Of a stretch of 64,000 bases of DNA, positions 27,961-40,200 are shown in pieces; positions within the stretch are counted from its first letter, which is position 1; each line of letters begins with the position of its first letter. The translations under genes and the position numbers were made by a program. Location: assembly GCA_037074765.1 (NCBI GenBank), contig JBAMDO010000120.1:105183-169182 (forward strand), read 5' to 3'. Origin of the DNA: Mansonella perstans (taxonomy: Eukaryota; Nematoda; Chromadorea; Rhabditida; Onchocercidae). Below the pieces are notes generated by a model that was given only the letters and a program-made list of their open reading frames with translations, was not told where the DNA came from and ran no database searches.

Positions 27961-28392
27961 TGAAATTACTCATTCCGGAATCAAAACAAAAAATCTCACA
28001 AGCTAAATATCAATGACAATCACACTTGATGAATTATTTTATATCACAACGATTGTTTTTTTTTTTTTTTAATCTCATAAATCTAATAAATTGCTGAATT
28101 ATAAGTTTACATTAATTATCAAAATATCGAAAATTACATGAAAAAAAAAAAAAACAAATTTAATCATAAGCATTAAAAAAATACTGGAAAAAGTTGCAAC
28201 AATTGATGAGAAAAAGAGATGGAAGAAAATATATCAAAAATACTTTTATGCTAAGGCTAAAATAATTTTTTTTTTGCTTTTACATTTGCTTAACTGTAAA
28301 TTGCAATAATCTTGTGCTTTCTCCGGAATAGCCTGAAATTACTCATATCGGAATTAGAAGAAAAACCTCAAGAGCTATAGAATAAATTTCAC
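27961..28392. repeat. Two diverged copies of a 60-bp dispersed repeat
   Basis: TGAAATTACTCATTCCGGAA at about 27961-27980 is matched by TGAAATTACTCATATCGGAA at about 28332. Similarity continues through an AAAAACCTCAAGAGCT-like segment and then fades. The copies are in the same orientation and 371 bp apart. Confidence 0.6.
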
Positions 28393-28411
28393 TGTAATTT
28401 TCAGGCTATTT

Positions 28412-28552
28412 TTAAATACCTTTAACGTTGCAATAGACAAAATAACTCTCAGAACGAATGTATTTGTTCGTGTTAGGATCACATTTGCTTATCACAACTT
28501 GTCTTCGGCTATAGTAGCAGACAGAGGCCAAAAAGGCCAAAAAGCTTTCCAT
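28412..28552 (-). CDS. Possible small ORF, about 46 aa (doubtful)
   Basis: On the minus strand an ATG near 28552 opens a 46-codon frame that begins MESFLAFLASVCYYSRR and ends CNVKGI. Codon use looks more balanced than in the surrounding microsatellites. The frame is open upstream of this ATG, through a basic, Arg-rich stretch. A short hydrophobic start could be a weak signal or anchor. No family is recognised, and no splice sites or promoter support it. Confidence 0.15.
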   Translation of the reverse strand: MESFLAFLASVCYYSRRQVVISKCDPNTNKYIRSESYFVYCNVKGI

Positions 28553-28779
28553 TGCGTCGCGGTCGCGGCTCCTTTTCTCTACTTCTCTTCCCATCGTTCT
28601 CTTTCTCCATCGTCTGCCTGTCTGTCTGTGTGTCTGTATGTATGTCAATGTTTAGTTGTCTGTTAAGTCTAACAAGAGATGATTGGATGGATGCATGGAA
28701 TAGATTGGATACAATTTGAGCCGTTCGGAAACATTGAAAGGTTCAAAGGCAAATAATGTAAACGAAACTTGTTGCGGAC

Positions 28780-29620
28780 TTGTCCAATTTTTGATTTTCT
28801 CTAACACTCTTCCCTGTCTTTTTCTTTCTCTCTTTCTCTTCTTCTCTCCTCCTCACCTTCTATTCCATAGTCCTCTCCTTGTCTCTTTCGCTGGATTTTT
28901 ATCTCTGCAACAACTATTATGCATAATTCTCACTATTCTTTTGTATTACTTCTTTGAGAATTTCTTCTTATATCTTTTCCCTTCTCATAACTTCTACTCC
29001 ATTCTCTTTTCTTTTTTATTTTTTTCTCTTATACATTTTGGTTTCGTTCACATTTCTTTTGCTCTGCATCCCTTCCACTCTCTCCTATTCATTATGCTCA
29101 ATGCAAATCATAGTTCAATCGAAAGTTTCAAACCGTGAATGGCTGGGAGGAATTCGCGTCGCGTGTGAAATCTTTCCTGCACTCTCTCCCTCTCTTCCAC
29201 ACCTACTCCTTCTCTTTATCTCTCTGGTCTAGCTTGTTGCAAAGTGCTAATGTACTTACTTTCGTTCTCTTCAGAAGCTCTTCCTTTTTTTCCTCTCTCT
29301 CTCTCCTTCTCTCTCTCTGCTCATACCTATACTATTACTGTCCTTCTTCTTCTTCTTCCTGACTTATTTGCTCTCTCTTTTCTCTCATTCTTTTTTTTCT
29401 ATCCTTAATGTCTGTTTTTCTATACGAAGCGTATGCGTAGCTATGATATCAACAAAATTCTTTTTTTTTGCTTCTTTTTCTTTCATCGCTCCTTAACTCT
29501 CTTCATCTTACATCATCTCTTGTTTTCTTTTTTACCATAATTCCATACTCTTTCAATAATTTACATTTTTCTCTCTCTCCTAATGTTTTTCTATTTGTCG
29601 CTTCATCTGTTGCCAATATT
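28780..29620. repeat. 0.8-kb pyrimidine-rich tract
   Basis: The plus strand is dominated by T and C (many TCTCTC, CTTCTTC and TTTCTTT blocks) for more than 800 bases. Overlapping open frames here (28716-29138, 28954-29232, 29135-29362) are rich in Ser, Phe, Leu and Pro, as expected from base composition. They are not called as genes. Confidence 0.75.
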
Positions 29621-29669
29621 ACACCACTAAAATAAATGCAACGGCCAAAGAGTATTGTTATATGTCTTT

Positions 29670-29800
29670 ACACACATACATACATACATACATACATACA
29701 CACACATACATACATACATACACATGCATGCATGCATGCAAATGTGTGTGTGTGCGTGTGCGTGTGTGTATGTATGTACGTACATGTATGCGTGTGTGGA
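29670..29800. repeat. CATA, ATGC and TG microsatellite cluster
   Basis: Consecutive arrays of (CATA)n, (CATG)n or (TGCA)n and (TG)n with (TGTA)n at the end. Each array runs without interruption into the next. Confidence 0.95.
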
Positions 29801-29921
29801 CAGCTGACCAATGTTGTTTTATGCGGCATTCGTCTTTTTTCCAAATCAATTACGTGCTGCGCGTGCGTTTTTTTCCAAATGATTTTGACGTGATAGGCCT
29901 AACAAATTAGAAATGGCCAAA

Positions 29922-30078
29922 TGTCCATTCATCCATTCATTCATTCATGCATTCATTCATTCATTCAATCATGCATTCATTCATTCATTCATTCATTCAT
30001 TTATTTCATTTCATTCATTCCTTCATTCATTCCTTCATTCATTCATTCATTCATTCAGTCATGCATTCATTCATTTCA
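29922..30078. repeat. ATTC tetranucleotide array
   Basis: About 155 bp of ATTC units with scattered substitutions (for example CAATC, CATGC and CCTTC). The same tetramer recurs at 50877-50933 and, on the other strand, at 51973-52250. Confidence 0.95.
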
Positions 30079-31268
30079 ATGTTAACATTGTTTTGTTCGA
30101 ATAGTTTATTACATTTTACTTTTATTTTTATTATTAAAAATAATCAAATATTGCAAACAATTTGTTTTCTTTTTTTATATTTTAATTTCAATTATTTTAT
30201 TTTTATATTTCAAAAAAAAAATCTCACAAATAAACATTCCTTCCAATGTTTTTTTTTCTTTGTTTTGGCGCTTTTTTTTTTTTTTTTTTTGTTTCAAATT
30301 AATGCAATATTTAGGCTTTGATTTGTGAGTATCTGAGCGCATTATCTATTGTGTTCATATTGTATGATTAAGTATGACATAGTTTGTTGTGATTGAAATG
30401 CACGTGAAATTTCAAAAAAGTTAAATGCTAAACGATAGGTGTAGAAAAAGATTGATGTATTTGTAGGAAGATTATTTGTTGTTTGAGCTTAGTAAGTTAT
30501 TTCATTTTGCAAATTGCTTATGTTTACAATAGAAATTAATATGATACAAATAGAATTAGGCTGTTGTCTATTTAGATTGAATCTTTGCTTAAATAATGCT
30601 TATTTTAGTAAAGGCACTCAAAAAGTTATCTAACTGAGAATGACTGTTTGGATAATTGCTAAATTTTAAAATGAAGATTTGGAAGAATAGATGTATCGAT
30701 CATAATAGGAAGAATTTTGAAAATTAGTAACTTTGAAATGAAAATCTAAATTGTATTGATTGGTTCTGTGCTCTAGGGATGTTTGCTTGAGCTTATTAAT
30801 GAAAGGCTATCATTTTAAAAAGCTTTGTGACTTTAAGAAGATTTGTTATGCGATAAACGTTTAATTATTTGAAAGATGTAAAGAAAGTTCACTCTCATTG
30901 ATGATTTGTGTTGTGTTTTTCAGATTATACTAGTTAAAGAACGCGAATACTTATTAGCGGAAATTGGCTCTGTAATTAGTCTAGCTGATCCAGTCACATT
31001 TGTGGACACACATCGTAATCGTATCTATCAAAGTTGAATGAAAAAACGATTGAAAGATACTATTGCCGAGCAGTTTTATCCGCATTTTCGTCTTTATTAA
31101 CCTCGTCTGTTTATTGCTATAATCGGCGTTTAGGTATAAAATTGCAACGAGAAATTCGCTGCTAGACAAAGGGTTATCTTGCTGGCGATAACCGTATAAG
31201 TTTGTTGGCCCATTGAGGCTTAGCCTCAGATGATTTATCTTCTGCCTTGAATTAGATTTATTGCATTC

Positions 31269-31270
31269 AG
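31269..31270 (+). promoter_or_regulatory. Probable trans-splice or 5' UTR acceptor of cbp-1
   Basis: TTTATTGCATTCAG ends at 31270, 19 bases before the cbp-1 start codon, and is preceded by a T-rich stretch. It is a good nematode 3' splice site. Whether it takes a spliced leader or an upstream noncoding exon cannot be told here. Confidence 0.45.
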
Positions 31271-31289
31271 TCTGTTGAAGCTGATAAAA

Positions 31290-34200
31290 ATGACTGATGT
31301 ACTCGATGAACCATCGTCGAAGAAACCGAAAATGTCTTCACCAGCAGGTTAGTTACTATCGATTGGCGATGTTTTTACTCGATTTGAACTTTTGAACTTT
31401 TGCCACAACTATTAATGGAAATATTGGATTCTAACCTAATGCTTCATATCTCCCCACTTTAGTCCAATGAGTAGTTGGTAGTTGTTTAATAGATTTTAGA
31501 CTGAAGCTATGTCTAGCAATTGGTGATTGTTATTCATTATCGGTTGCTAACATAATTTGCAGTATTCCCAAAGGTGTGCCGATATTTTTGCAGCAATCAG
31601 TTTGATATTTGTGTGAACTTCATATCTTAGAGTTCTTACCTCTTTACAATTTCTTCGTTAAAACAAAAGTACTTTCTCGAAATTATGAAATGGTGGTTAC
31701 GTGTTCCTTTATCTGAAATTTGCCAAGAACATCGGATTGGGCAATCTTTTCACTCAATTTATTAATGCCTTTCAGTGTTATGACATTTTCTGAAGTATTA
31801 TTAGAGTGCCAGTTATCATGTTGTTGAATCTTATTGGTGTCAGTTATCTTGTTGTCAAATCTTGTTTTTTTATGTAAACCATCGTTGAATTTGTAAACCA
31901 ATTCAAGTTGATTGTTATAGACTTTGATGATGATCCGTTGAGTGAACTGGAGAAATTGGAGCCATTGCCGGCCATTCTGGAGACAATGTCAACACCATCC
32001 AGTGTCCATATATCGGTATGACATTTTTTCTCATTTTTCTATATTTTGTCAACCAAATTTGAATTTCAAAGACTTTGTCGGACGATAGTTCTGATGTAAT
32101 GCGTTATGACACTTGAATGCTGCAGAGTGATTCTTGAGAAACAATCCTCAAGTGTCTAAAATTACAAGATTTCTTTCCATTGATTTCATCGATGGAAATT
32201 TGTATGAATCAGATCTTTTTCAATTTCTATTTTAACTAAGTTAGAATAAAACGATTAATATGTAAGATTAGCATACATATGTAAAAGAGGAGCTTGTTTC
32301 TCGAAAAATCACTTCGTAATTAGAATTCTTCAATAATTTTTCAAATGCTTTGATTGTTATATTTGTTAGTCAAATAAATTATCAGTGACAGCATGCTCTC
32401 AAAATCTCAGTATTGTTGAAATGTGAGTGGGAAATCTACGTCTTCTGTCTACGAAATCTACTGCATATTCTTAACACTGAAAGCTGCCAACTTCAGATCC
32501 AATTGGAGCACCTTCTGATTTTAGATGTGATATCTTTAATTTATGGTAAATGATTGAGAATTTTTTCATACAAAGTCGTTTTCAGACGAACAGTGGACCT
32601 GGACCATCATCAGTTGGTTCCACTGGAGCTACAAGTCAACCACCCTCAGTCAGTCATGGGAATTACATGGGACCAGCACCAGTGATACAGTCTCAAGCAG
32701 GTGCGCCAGCACAAACACATAATGCACAAGCACAACAGAATACTCCGTCGCAGCCTAGTGTTTTGCAAGAGTTGTTACTAAATCCATCTACTCAGAATAA
32801 TCAAACGTTAAATAGTCCACGACCACCATATACTACGCAGTATCAAACAAGGTTGGATATATTTTATTTAAGATCGCTTATACAATTTTTCTTGATAAAT
32901 ACTATTTCACTGTTTTTAAAATGAAAAAAAGAAAAGATAAATACTGTTTTTAAAACTGTTTTTACTGTAATTTTTTCGGTAAAACTGATTTAGATTTGAT
33001 TTCATGGAATGAAAAAGCATACATTTTAGGAGTCCAGTGACAAGTGGTGCCACAATGATGGCATCAGCAAATTGTCCTCCAAATGTAGCTTTATCTGCCG
33101 GACCACGAGGATTACGAGCTGCTGGACCTCAAATGTACGGGCCTGCAGGTCACACCGATATGACTATGCAAGCGGTATAAAATTGAACAAATTCACAATT
33201 ATGTAAATTGGGAACTGTGTTAACTTATAATTAATAACTATTTTCTGTAAAAACTTATTTGATAAAACCGATGATCTATTGAATACAAAGTAGAATAGAT
33301 ACACTATGAGTTTAATAATGCGTGAATGAAAAATGCTGAATATTTTGATGTACCTGCCAAAGCAATCTTTGCATTGCCTTATATTATGCTGTTTAAAAAT
33401 TACAGATCTCTGCTGAACTTCTTATCTTTTTTGAATGAAATATGGTTCCTTTTAGGGTGGTGGTCCTCAGATAGGGCATCCGGCTCAACAAGGTAACTAC
33501 GTAGCCTCACAAATGATGTCACCGCCTAATCAGCAATCTCCACAATCTCTTTCATATGCTTATCAGCAATCCGGTTCGTTTTTTTACTGCTGCATTGGTT
33601 AAACATTACCTGCATTGGTAGACTATTTAAACTAAGCGGGAACGTTGTAAAGAGTTTTGAAAAAAACAATGCGACAAAAGTTAGTAAGAAAAGTGCGGAA
33701 ATTTGCTTGCAGGTTCTCGGCCAGTATATGCAAATACAGGTTCTCGAGCGGTCTATGCAGCCGCTACACGCACTGCAACACCACAACCTATGAATTTAGC
33801 ACGGAGCAGCACACCCGTAATGCTTAATGGAGCTTCGGGTCCTCGAATCAGAGCTGCTCATCAAGGTTGCTATCGACTATTTTATTAGAACTTTGGAGAA
33901 AGCATTAGAGAAAAGAATGTCTCTTTTCATTAAAGATTTTAGGCATATGTTGAATATTACCCATTATTTCCAGGTATGATAACAATGCAGCAGGGAGGTG
34001 GACAAATAATGCGAACAGTTATGGTCCAACAGGGTCCACCGTATGACCAAGGAGGTTATGCTATACCACCTCAGCGTGCATCCGATGCTTACGGTATTTC
34101 GCAGACACAAACTGGAGTTAGTTATTTTTATGATTTTCGATCCGTAATATAATCAGTACACAAAGTGAAATTCTTTAACTAACAAAGAAAAGATCATAAA

Positions 34201-37200
34201 GCTCTGATTATCTTGCGTATTTTTTTTGGCAGTGTTTTTGTTTGTTTTTCACTCAGTCAATTTAAGACATCACCAAATTATGCACAGCTGCCACAAACCC
34301 ATATGGTAGCTAGAAATCAACCAATGCCTTACACCAATACATCGACTGCTGCACCAGCGATTCAACAAAGTAATACGGTAAGCTAAGTTTGGAAAATAAA
34401 AAATTATACTGATTATAAATTGCCCAGTTTTGCTCAAAATTTAAATGATCATTTGAATCATTCCATCGTAGATCATCAATAAATCAGATAATCCTATACG
34501 TTACTTATTAATTCAATTGTAAATGAGATGCTTCGTTTTAAAAACCTTATCGCCAATCCTTGTTTATCCTTAGATGATACCACATATGATGGAGCACTCG
34601 ACAATATCGCCACAACAGCAACCAAATCAGCAGCAACCACCACCACCGCCATCATCATCATTAAATCACGGGAACGTAATGCCACCACAAATGAGTACAC
34701 CAACAGCGACGCTGGCGGGAGGCCCTGGTCCGAAGTCTGGAATACCACCAAATTTACCACAACCCCAGATGCCACCAGCAAATGCTTCAAGCACTGGCCA
34801 AATACAGCAAGTAATATTTATTTGTTTTTGTACATTTTTAACTTCTGCAAAATTCAGTAATAAAATATTTTTTAAGAGCATGAAAAAATTAATAGAAGTT
34901 AAAGCAAATATATAGTCAAAAATTTGCACGTCGATAAAAAAAACTTACTAGCAACATTTTCCATAGACCATAATTTGCTGAAATAGGCTATTAGCAAAGA
35001 AGTCTTTTTCCCTCTGCTGGTTCTAATAAAAGTTTCATATATTGTTGCTGGATTCATCAAGCGGAGTATTTCGGAAGTAACATCCGGATTTTTATTTTCG
35101 AAATACGCGTACTAAGCAATGATATATCATATTTATTTTTGCAATGTTTCCTTCCTAACTATTGATAAATGCCCAAAAGAAAGTCGATGTTGCTTGAGAA
35201 GTTGAAGAATAAAAAAATTTCAGTTTACTGGTATGAATAACAGTGCATCACGAGAAGGGACATCAATAAGCAGTACACTTCAGACGAGTGGAACGCAAGG
35301 AAATAATCAAGATCCTGGACGAAGAAAACTTATTCAGTTACAGTTGGTACTACTTTTACATGCCCACAAATGTCAACAACGGGAACGATCTGCGGCACGT
35401 GTTTTCTTATTCTGTTTCTTTGCGCATTTCCGCGTCCTAATAACTACCAGATTTTTCAGTGGTAGTGGACCTTATGCGGATGTCAGATCAAAAAATATAG
35501 GCGAAAGTGATGTAGTCGATTAAAAAAGTTTCTTTTTTTAGAATATTGGTGTTGTGATTTACACTGAGTTATGTTACTTGTTTTAGGATGGCGCAAATGG
35601 ACGATACACTTGCACTTTACAGCATTGTTCAACGATGAAAGGTGTATTACAGCATATGACGACATGTAATAGTGGCAGCGCTTGCAGTTGTATGTTTTCG
35701 TTTTTTTTTTTGTTCAGTTTTATTATCAGTTAATAAACACAGGACGAAATAAAGGCCATCCTAAACGCACGTAACTATCACGTAATTTTAATCAGTTTTA
35801 GATAAAGCACTTTTATGCTTAAAATTGTTGACTGTATGAATGACTTAAATAATAAGCTCAAATTTAAAACTGTTTCAGTAACTTCATGGACAGATTGAAT
35901 TAATTAGTAGACGGATGTTTAATTTCAACTTCAGCCAGGATGAATAGCCATATCATTGTGTGATATGCAGATGCATTACTAGCGAAACAGTGTGCCGTGC
36001 AGTAGTTCACTTAAATTGGAAATAAAAAATAAAAATGAAATTGCAAAGTGACTGAATACATGGCATGCATGGATATTTTTCTGAACAATTTTTTTTTTTT
36101 TGTGTAGTCATGAATACTCGAAATACTTACAGATCCTCATTGTCCATCATCTCGACAAATCATTTCTCATTGGAAGAACTGTGTGCGTGATGACTGTCCA
36201 GTATGTACACCGTTGAAGAGTAGGCAAAATGTGGCGCAAACAGTGGACCGTCGTACTATACCTGGTATATCCTAGATTTCATTCACCAAATAATTTCATC
36301 ACATACTTGCTGCTGCTCTGCGGTTATTTGATTTTTTTTATTAACTTTCCACTGCAAAATATTTTTCTAACATTAAACAGTTAAATTATATAATTTATGA
36401 TGACTATTTTAGGTACCGAATCTTTCGGAACTGGAGCAGGACCTGCTCAACAAGTACCATGTGGTCCGAGTAATGCAGCAGATATTGATAATGTTGGTAT
36501 ACCAAATCGAATCAACGCACAACAGCAGCAGCAACAACAACAGCAGGCTGGTCCTGGTGCAGCTTTGCCAGCGAATACGAATTCGCATAACATGTATGAT
36601 TCGTCTGGACCCACGTCGATCAACGCTTTTCTAATAGATTTCAATCCCTCAAGGTTAGTTTACTGTTCTGATATTTAAAAATTTTATTGAGACACTGTTA
36701 TTGTGGTAGGCGTTGTTTAGCCAATTAAGTCTCAAAACTTTATGAAATGCATTCTTCAGCGATCCATTTCGATCACCGAATCCGCCGAACAAATTGGTAC
36801 CATCATTAGGGAAAGGTTCTGGTATTTTCATTACTTCCAAAGACATCATTGGTTTACCGCCTCCGGATGCACCAGTAGTTAAGAAACCATGGCAGAATGC
36901 AGTGACTGAGGATTTGCGTAATCATTTGGTTCGAAAACTTGTGGAAGCGATATTTCCGTCACCTGACCCGGCATCAATCCATGATCAACGTATCAAAGAT
37001 TTGGTCAATTACGCCCGAAAGGTTGAAAGGGAAATGTTCGAATTAGCCAATGATCGTGTAAGCATGAAAAAATTTATGGAAAAAAAAAGCAGTTTAATAT
37101 CGGAAATGGAATCATGAAACACTTAATCCCTATAATCAAATTTCACTTACAAAAATAACTGCAAGGGAGTTAGTATCTCGCTATTTCTTATGATGCTGTA

Positions 37201-40200
37201 GGATGACGTTGCACCATTGCAGTTGCGGCTAAACGTTATCCACAACACCATAAGAAAAGATGCAAGAATTACTATTAATTTTTGCGTTTATTAGTATTTT
37301 CTTCGATCCGGAAAAAAAATTTCTTCTTACAGGGAGAATATTATCACCTGCTTGCGGAAAAAATTTATAAGATTCAGAAGGAACTGCAAGAGAAAAAAAT
37401 TAAGCGGTTACACGAACAAGGACAAGCAGGTGCCGTGGCTGGCATGCAACCACCCCAGCCAGGTGGTTCGTCCTTTACATTACCTAGAATAAGTTAGAAA
37501 AGTAAAATACTGAAAAAAAATGAGAAGTGGAAAATGAAAAGAAAAATGAAAAATGAAGAAAAATGAAAAAATGAAAAAAAAACAACGAACTGAAATTTTA
37601 AATGATCCAGTTTAGCTTCACAATAGTGAAAGAAATCAGTATTGAGTTTGCTAGCATAAAATGTAACCGCATTAGATTACGAAATCAGTGATTATTTTTT
37701 TAGTAAAATGGATTTAATTTTGTTAGATACTTATTTGATTTTTGTTTTCAGTTGACTTCGATATGCCTGGACCGCCGAACCGAACTACAGTGTCATTCCA
37801 GCCAAACACCGGTAACGGCACACCACAAATGAATGGACTGTCTACCTCTATAAGTAAGTTGGAGTTCCTTTCTTACATATGGAGTTCCAAATATATCACA
37901 CGTTCAATAATTCATCTAATTTAAATTTATCACTACAATTTTAAATTCATAGTAATCTTAAGAATGTAGAATTTTTTGTTTCCGTCATTTTCATAAAATA
38001 AAACTCTTGTCATACAGGCGGAAATGCAATGACGAATGGTCAGGTAGTAACTTCAGGGATAAAAATGGAAGTGCCTGATGTAGCAATGGGTGCCGAGCTG
38101 TCAGGTACAGCAGATGCTTCTGGATGTTGTTGTAGGTTTTCGGAGCAATTGATTTTATTGAATTACTGTCGGAAAACATAAACTTCAAAAAGAACTACCA
38201 TCATTCTGATGGTTTAAAAATGGATATAAATCGGAATTTATTTATGAATTCAGAAAAGTTTAAGCCGAAAGTTAAAAAGAAGTTGGTTTTCAGAACAGGT
38301 TCTTATAACAGTAAAAAAGTTATCTGATGCAAAAAATAATTGATTTATTGTTATAAATGATAAATTTTTTTTAGCGAAACCGGGTACCTCAAATGTAACA
38401 AATGCAGAAAAGGCTAAAGCTTCCATTAGTACTGTTAAAACGGAAATGAAAGGTGGCAAATCTGATGGTAAAGGCGAAACAAAAGCTGAAGAAAGGAAAG
38501 AATTACCTGATAAGGTATCTGAATAACGAATAATGAGTATATGCGTTGTATGTGAAATGGGGAGAGGTTCCTAATTCAAAAGGGGTCATGGATTTCATTT
38601 AAATAAATTTAGGTGTTTGATGCCAATGAATTACGAAATAATTTGAAACCAGTTGTGGATAAGCTTCTGAGTATGGAAGAATCAATTCCATTCAGAATTC
38701 CTGTTGATCCGGATATTCTTGGCATTCCGGTAATCGATTTTCATATTTTTCAATGTATCGAATTCTAATAATGAGTGTTACTAGTGATTACTAATGAACT
38801 CATAAAAATTGCAGGATTACTTTGATATTGTCAAGAAACCTATGGATTTGTCTACAGTAAGCCGAAAACTAGATACAGGTGAATATAAGAACCCATGGGA
38901 CTTCAATGATGATATGTGGTTAATGTTCGATAATGCTTGGCTGTATAACCGGAAGAATTCGAAAGTTTACAAATATTGCAACAAGGTTGTATAATTTTTC
39001 TATGAAACATAAGAGAATCAAGGATATCGGAGAGAGTGGCAGGTTATAATGCAAAAAACTGTCGTATTATTTATGCAATAAGAATTCTTTAAATGCGAAA
39101 AGCAGCGAAATGTTAATGTTTGTAGAGCTAATCAGTGCTTTGTTTAAAGTGGAATTCGGTTTAGCAATTAAACGGAAATTTTTCGGATTATAATAAATGA
39201 GATTTTATGATTACATGGTTCAATTTTGAAATTTAAATTGTAAAAAAATCTGAAGAAAGAAACGGAAGCCATTTTAAGTTGAGCGAAGTCTTTGTGGAGG
39301 AAATCAATCCTGTAATGCACAAAATGGGTTACTGTTGTGGCCAAAAATTGTCGTTTACACCATTAGCATTGTTTTGTTATGGCCAATCAATGTGTACCAT
39401 TGCACGTGATCAGACCTATCATGTTTATGAGACAACGTAAGTCATTTTTCAGAATTTCTCAATTCACTACGATGAATCTCATTTATTTGTTTACTTTAAG
39501 TATTTGTTAGTGACAAAATTTTGGAATTTAAATGAATTTTTTTTTATTATGGAACTAACTTAAAAAATAAACGCAGTAAAGTAATTAAATTAAGTGAAAA
39601 AACGAATGATAACAGAAAAACATTTTAATGAGATTAATCATTTTTCGTTACCTGTTTCAGATCAACCCAGTACGGTGTAACAGTTTCGGAACGTTATACA
39701 TATTGCACGAAATGTTTTGAAGCTTTACCGGAAAGTGGCATAAGTTTGAGTGAGAATCCAAATGATACATCTAAGTAAGCCTGATTAATTTGTAAAATTC
39801 ATAGTTTTTACTACAACTGCAAGGTTTTTAATCTAAAATTTGATGCTAACATAAATCATTACAGTATGGTGCCGAAATCGAAATTTGTACAAATGAAGAA
39901 TGATCAAATTGATTTCGAGCCATTTGAAAAATGTATAAAATGTTTCCGAAAATGGCACCGAGTATGCGCACTTTTCAACAAAAAGGCAAGTCATTTTATA
40001 TTTTTTCTGAGTTAATCTGACTGTACCAGAAAATTTATAAATTATTCAGAACAGTTTTAAATAAATTTTAGTAGTAACCAATGAAGCATATTCTTCTCTT
40101 TTGGTCACACTAGAGTAAGCATGAAGAGTCCATGTTGCTTCATGCTGATAGGCTTTGTTTATGTTTAGACATGATGATCTCACGAATTTTCTTAAAATTT

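Larger units (their letters stand above)
24442..31289. other. Gene-poor intergenic region upstream of cbp-1
   Basis: 6.85 kb with no confident gene. Contents: TTA microsatellite (25207-25265), a 49-bp tandem repeat (25963-26098), a GA run (27359-27380), a diverged dispersed repeat (27961-28020 and 28332-28392), a possible small minus-strand ORF (28412-28552), a pyrimidine-rich tract (28780-29620), a tetranucleotide and TG cluster (29670-29800), an ATTC array (29922-30078) and a presumed 5' flank of cbp-1 (30900-31289). Confidence 0.6.

Noticed and set aside
28716..29362. Three overlapping plus-strand open frames of 75-140 codons
   Set aside because: They lie in a pyrimidine-rich tract that lacks stop codons by composition, have no domain pattern, and overlap each other in different frames.
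29636..30321. Overlapping open frames rich in His, Tyr, Cys and Val, or in HSFI repeats
   Set aside because: They are readings of CATA/TG and ATTC microsatellites.
36447..36644. Cys-run frame on the minus strand
   Set aside because: It is the reverse reading of the cbp-1 polyglutamine codons.
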